NCBI GenBank assembly: GCA_944325005.1
Contig: CALUYO010000001.1
Coordinates: forward strand, 186,001-250,000
Direction of reading: 5' to 3'
DNA: 64,000 nt
Source: Candidatus Gastranaerophilales bacterium
Lineage (GTDB): Bacteria > Cyanobacteriota > Vampirovibrionia > Gastranaerophilales > Gastranaerophilaceae
Shown here: positions 62,952-64,000 of the stretch, in pieces
How positions within the stretch are numbered: position 1 is the first letter of the stretch
How the letters are laid out: each line of letters opens with the position of its first letter
Notes under the pieces: generated by a model
What the model was told of the DNA's origin: nothing
The model's database searches: none
The model's input: the letters and a program-made list of their open reading frames with translations, nothing else
Program-made: the position numbers and the translations under genes

Positions 62952-63691
62952 ATGAAAGATTTATTTAGGAATTCCGGGGGGGGGGCAGTTTAGCAGCTCC
63001 TAAAACAGGTTTTACACTTGCAGAGGTTCTGCTTACTCTTGGTATAATCGGAATAGTTTCCGCATTAACAATGCCGGTATTAATAGGAAATTACCAGAAG
63101 AGACAAACCGTAACGCAGTTGAAAAAAGTCTACTCTGAATTATCTCAAGCCGCTGCTATGGCTACTTTAACTTATGGAGATATGGAAAACTGGGACTATT
63201 CAATGGCAGGGCTGGATTTTTTTAACAAATATTTTACCTCCTTTATGAACATATCTCAAACTACAGTTGGAGATGTAAAAGATACAGGTATTACTTATCT
63301 TCAAGTATCAGGTAAGCCGGAAACAGGTTTAAAATTGATGAAAGATTCCGGTAATATAATAACTTTACCCTCCGGCTCACAAATTTTTGTTACTCCCGAA
63401 ATTAGCAGCACTAATATTGTCACATATAAAGCTTTTGGTGTTGATTTGAATGGCTTTAAAAAACCAAATAAATTTGGACGAGATTTATTTTTATTTTCGA
63501 TATCTAAAAAAGGAGTATTACCATATCATATGGATGATGGTGAGTCAACAGAAGTTGAGCGTGATAGAGACGAGCTTTTGAATGGACCGAGTGATCATAG
63601 TTATCAATGTAACAGAAGCGGACGCGGAATGTGGTGTGCCGCAGTAATAATGATGGATGGCTGGGAAATTAAAGATGATTATCCATGGTAA
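62952..63691 (+). CDS. Prepilin-like gene interrupted by a poly-G tract (out of frame as assembled)
   Basis: The ATG at 62952 has AAAGGAG ahead (62938-62944). Translation gives MKDLFRNS then ten G and stops at TAG (62991). With 11 (or 8) G the frame becomes Gly-run, SLAAPKTG-FTLAEVLLTLGIIGIVS, a canonical prepilin site and helix, and runs to 63691 (246 residues). The C-terminus CAAVIMMDGWEIKDDYPW matches the other two prepilins. As in the gene at 39152, the assembled length is one G short of the in-frame length. Convergent with mutL; the two stops touch. Confidence 0.85.
62976..62985 (+). repeat. Poly-G(10) tract in prepilin leader
   Basis: Ten G immediately followed by C-AG-TT-TAGCAGCTCCT, nearly the same flank as at 39231-39240. 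Confidence 0.95.
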
Positions 63692-64000
63692 TTATGCATT
63701 TCTCTGGAAAAATCCTGCAATTTCCTTATGCGGGAAAAATTTTACAATCGGACGTCCATGAGGACAGGTGTAAGGCATTTCTGTTGTTCGCCATTTTTTT
63801 ACAATTTCCTGCATCTGCCATGTTGAAAGCTTTTGTCCTGCTTTAACAGATGCTTTGCAGGCTGTTGTTATGAGAATTTTTTCTTCAAGCCGGTCAATAT
63901 TACCGTCGATATTTTCTAAAATGTCAGCAAGAATTTCTTTTGGATTTACTTTTGCTATCATCTGCGGAACTTTCCTGAATATCAGTTCATTGTCTTTCAA
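63692..64000 (-). CDS. mutL: DNA mismatch repair protein MutL, C-terminal fragment
   Basis: Only the last 102 residues are in the window; the gene runs off the right edge. The dimerisation-domain end CKASVKAGQKLSTWQMQEI and YTCPHGRPIVKFF (the conserved CPHGRP of MutL) is clear. MutL joins MutS-recognised mismatches to downstream repair. Its stop abuts the prepilin stop on the other strand. Confidence 0.93.
   Translation of the reverse strand: MKDNELIFRKVPQMIAKVNPKEILADILENIDGNIDRLEEKILITTACKASVKAGQKLSTWQMQEIVKKWRTTEMPYTCPHGRPIVKFFPHKEIAGFFQRNA

Noticed and set aside
1-64000. CRISPR arrays, insertion sequences, rRNA genes
   Set aside because: I saw no regularly spaced direct repeats, transposase motifs with terminal inverted repeats, or rRNA-like sequence anywhere in the window.

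Overview
The window is an AT-rich chromosomal segment from a diderm bacterium. The best fit is a non-photosynthetic relative of the cyanobacteria (Vampirovibrionia/Melainabacteria, probably the gut order Gastranaerophilales). This is inferred from three things: several prepilin-like proteins with a TLAEVLITLG-type N-terminus, a VKOR-DsbA fusion of the kind found in cyanobacteria, and a full outer-membrane toolkit (heptosyltransferase, TolC/RND pump, MlaA and MCE proteins) alongside L-lactate dehydrogenase. There is no rRNA, CRISPR array, insertion sequence or prophage. One tRNA-Gln is present and genes are closely packed; no gene-free stretch reaches 300 bases.

Layout. 1-2.5 kb: end of a coiled-coil protein, an XRE regulator and a prepilin. 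2.5-8.0 kb: an overlapping minus-strand operon (ROK sugar kinase, glycosyltransferase family 9, GAF-GGDEF-HD protein, thiL, ispD). 8-14.6 kb: a secreted GH13-like protein, a 1489-residue coiled-coil/hydrophobic protein and thioredoxin. 14.7-20.7 kb: a DEDDh exonuclease, an OPA-type transporter, an orphan histidine kinase divergent from gmk-coaBC-nif3, and tRNA-Gln. 20.8-26.8 kb: a CHAP-like hydrolase, an arginase-family protein with its LysR regulator, an alpha/beta hydrolase and an EamA transporter. 26.8-32.8 kb: an RND efflux operon. 32.9-39.1 kb: lactate dehydrogenase, a nucleotidyltransferase, an MlaA-hydrolase fusion, a DUF2157/GDYXXLXY pair and an acetyltransferase. 39.1-40.0 kb: a prepilin gene interrupted by a poly-G tract. 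40.1-46.8 kb: a cluster of vWA, FHA-like/8-TM, TonB-like, two very small membrane proteins, and zinc-ribbon and TonB-C genes. 47-54 kb: an XRE regulator, a VirB10-like secreted protein, plsY, a large membrane protein, purine nucleoside phosphorylase, an omega-like protein, an MCE/MlaD protein and upp. 54-58 kb: two LysM peptidoglycan hydrolases and a MshEN-like protein. 58-64 kb: VKOR-DsbA, queH, two TPR proteins, DAHP synthase, a second poly-G-interrupted prepilin and the 3' end of mutL.

The most striking feature is a pair of prepilin genes (39152 and 62952). Each has an ATG with a good ribosome binding site, then a run of exactly ten G, a conserved LAAP segment and the prepilin cleavage motif. 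As assembled, both are out of frame by one base, and adding one G (or losing two) restores each. This looks like a phase-variable surface-pilin system. A third prepilin (1840) has no tract.

Other points of interest: several genes whose consensus -10 box lies 6-10 bases before the ATG, which predicts leaderless mRNAs; an MlaA domain fused to an alpha/beta hydrolase; three cell-wall hydrolases without signal peptides; and an unrecognised envelope locus of vWA/FHA/TonB-type proteins with no ExbB/ExbD.
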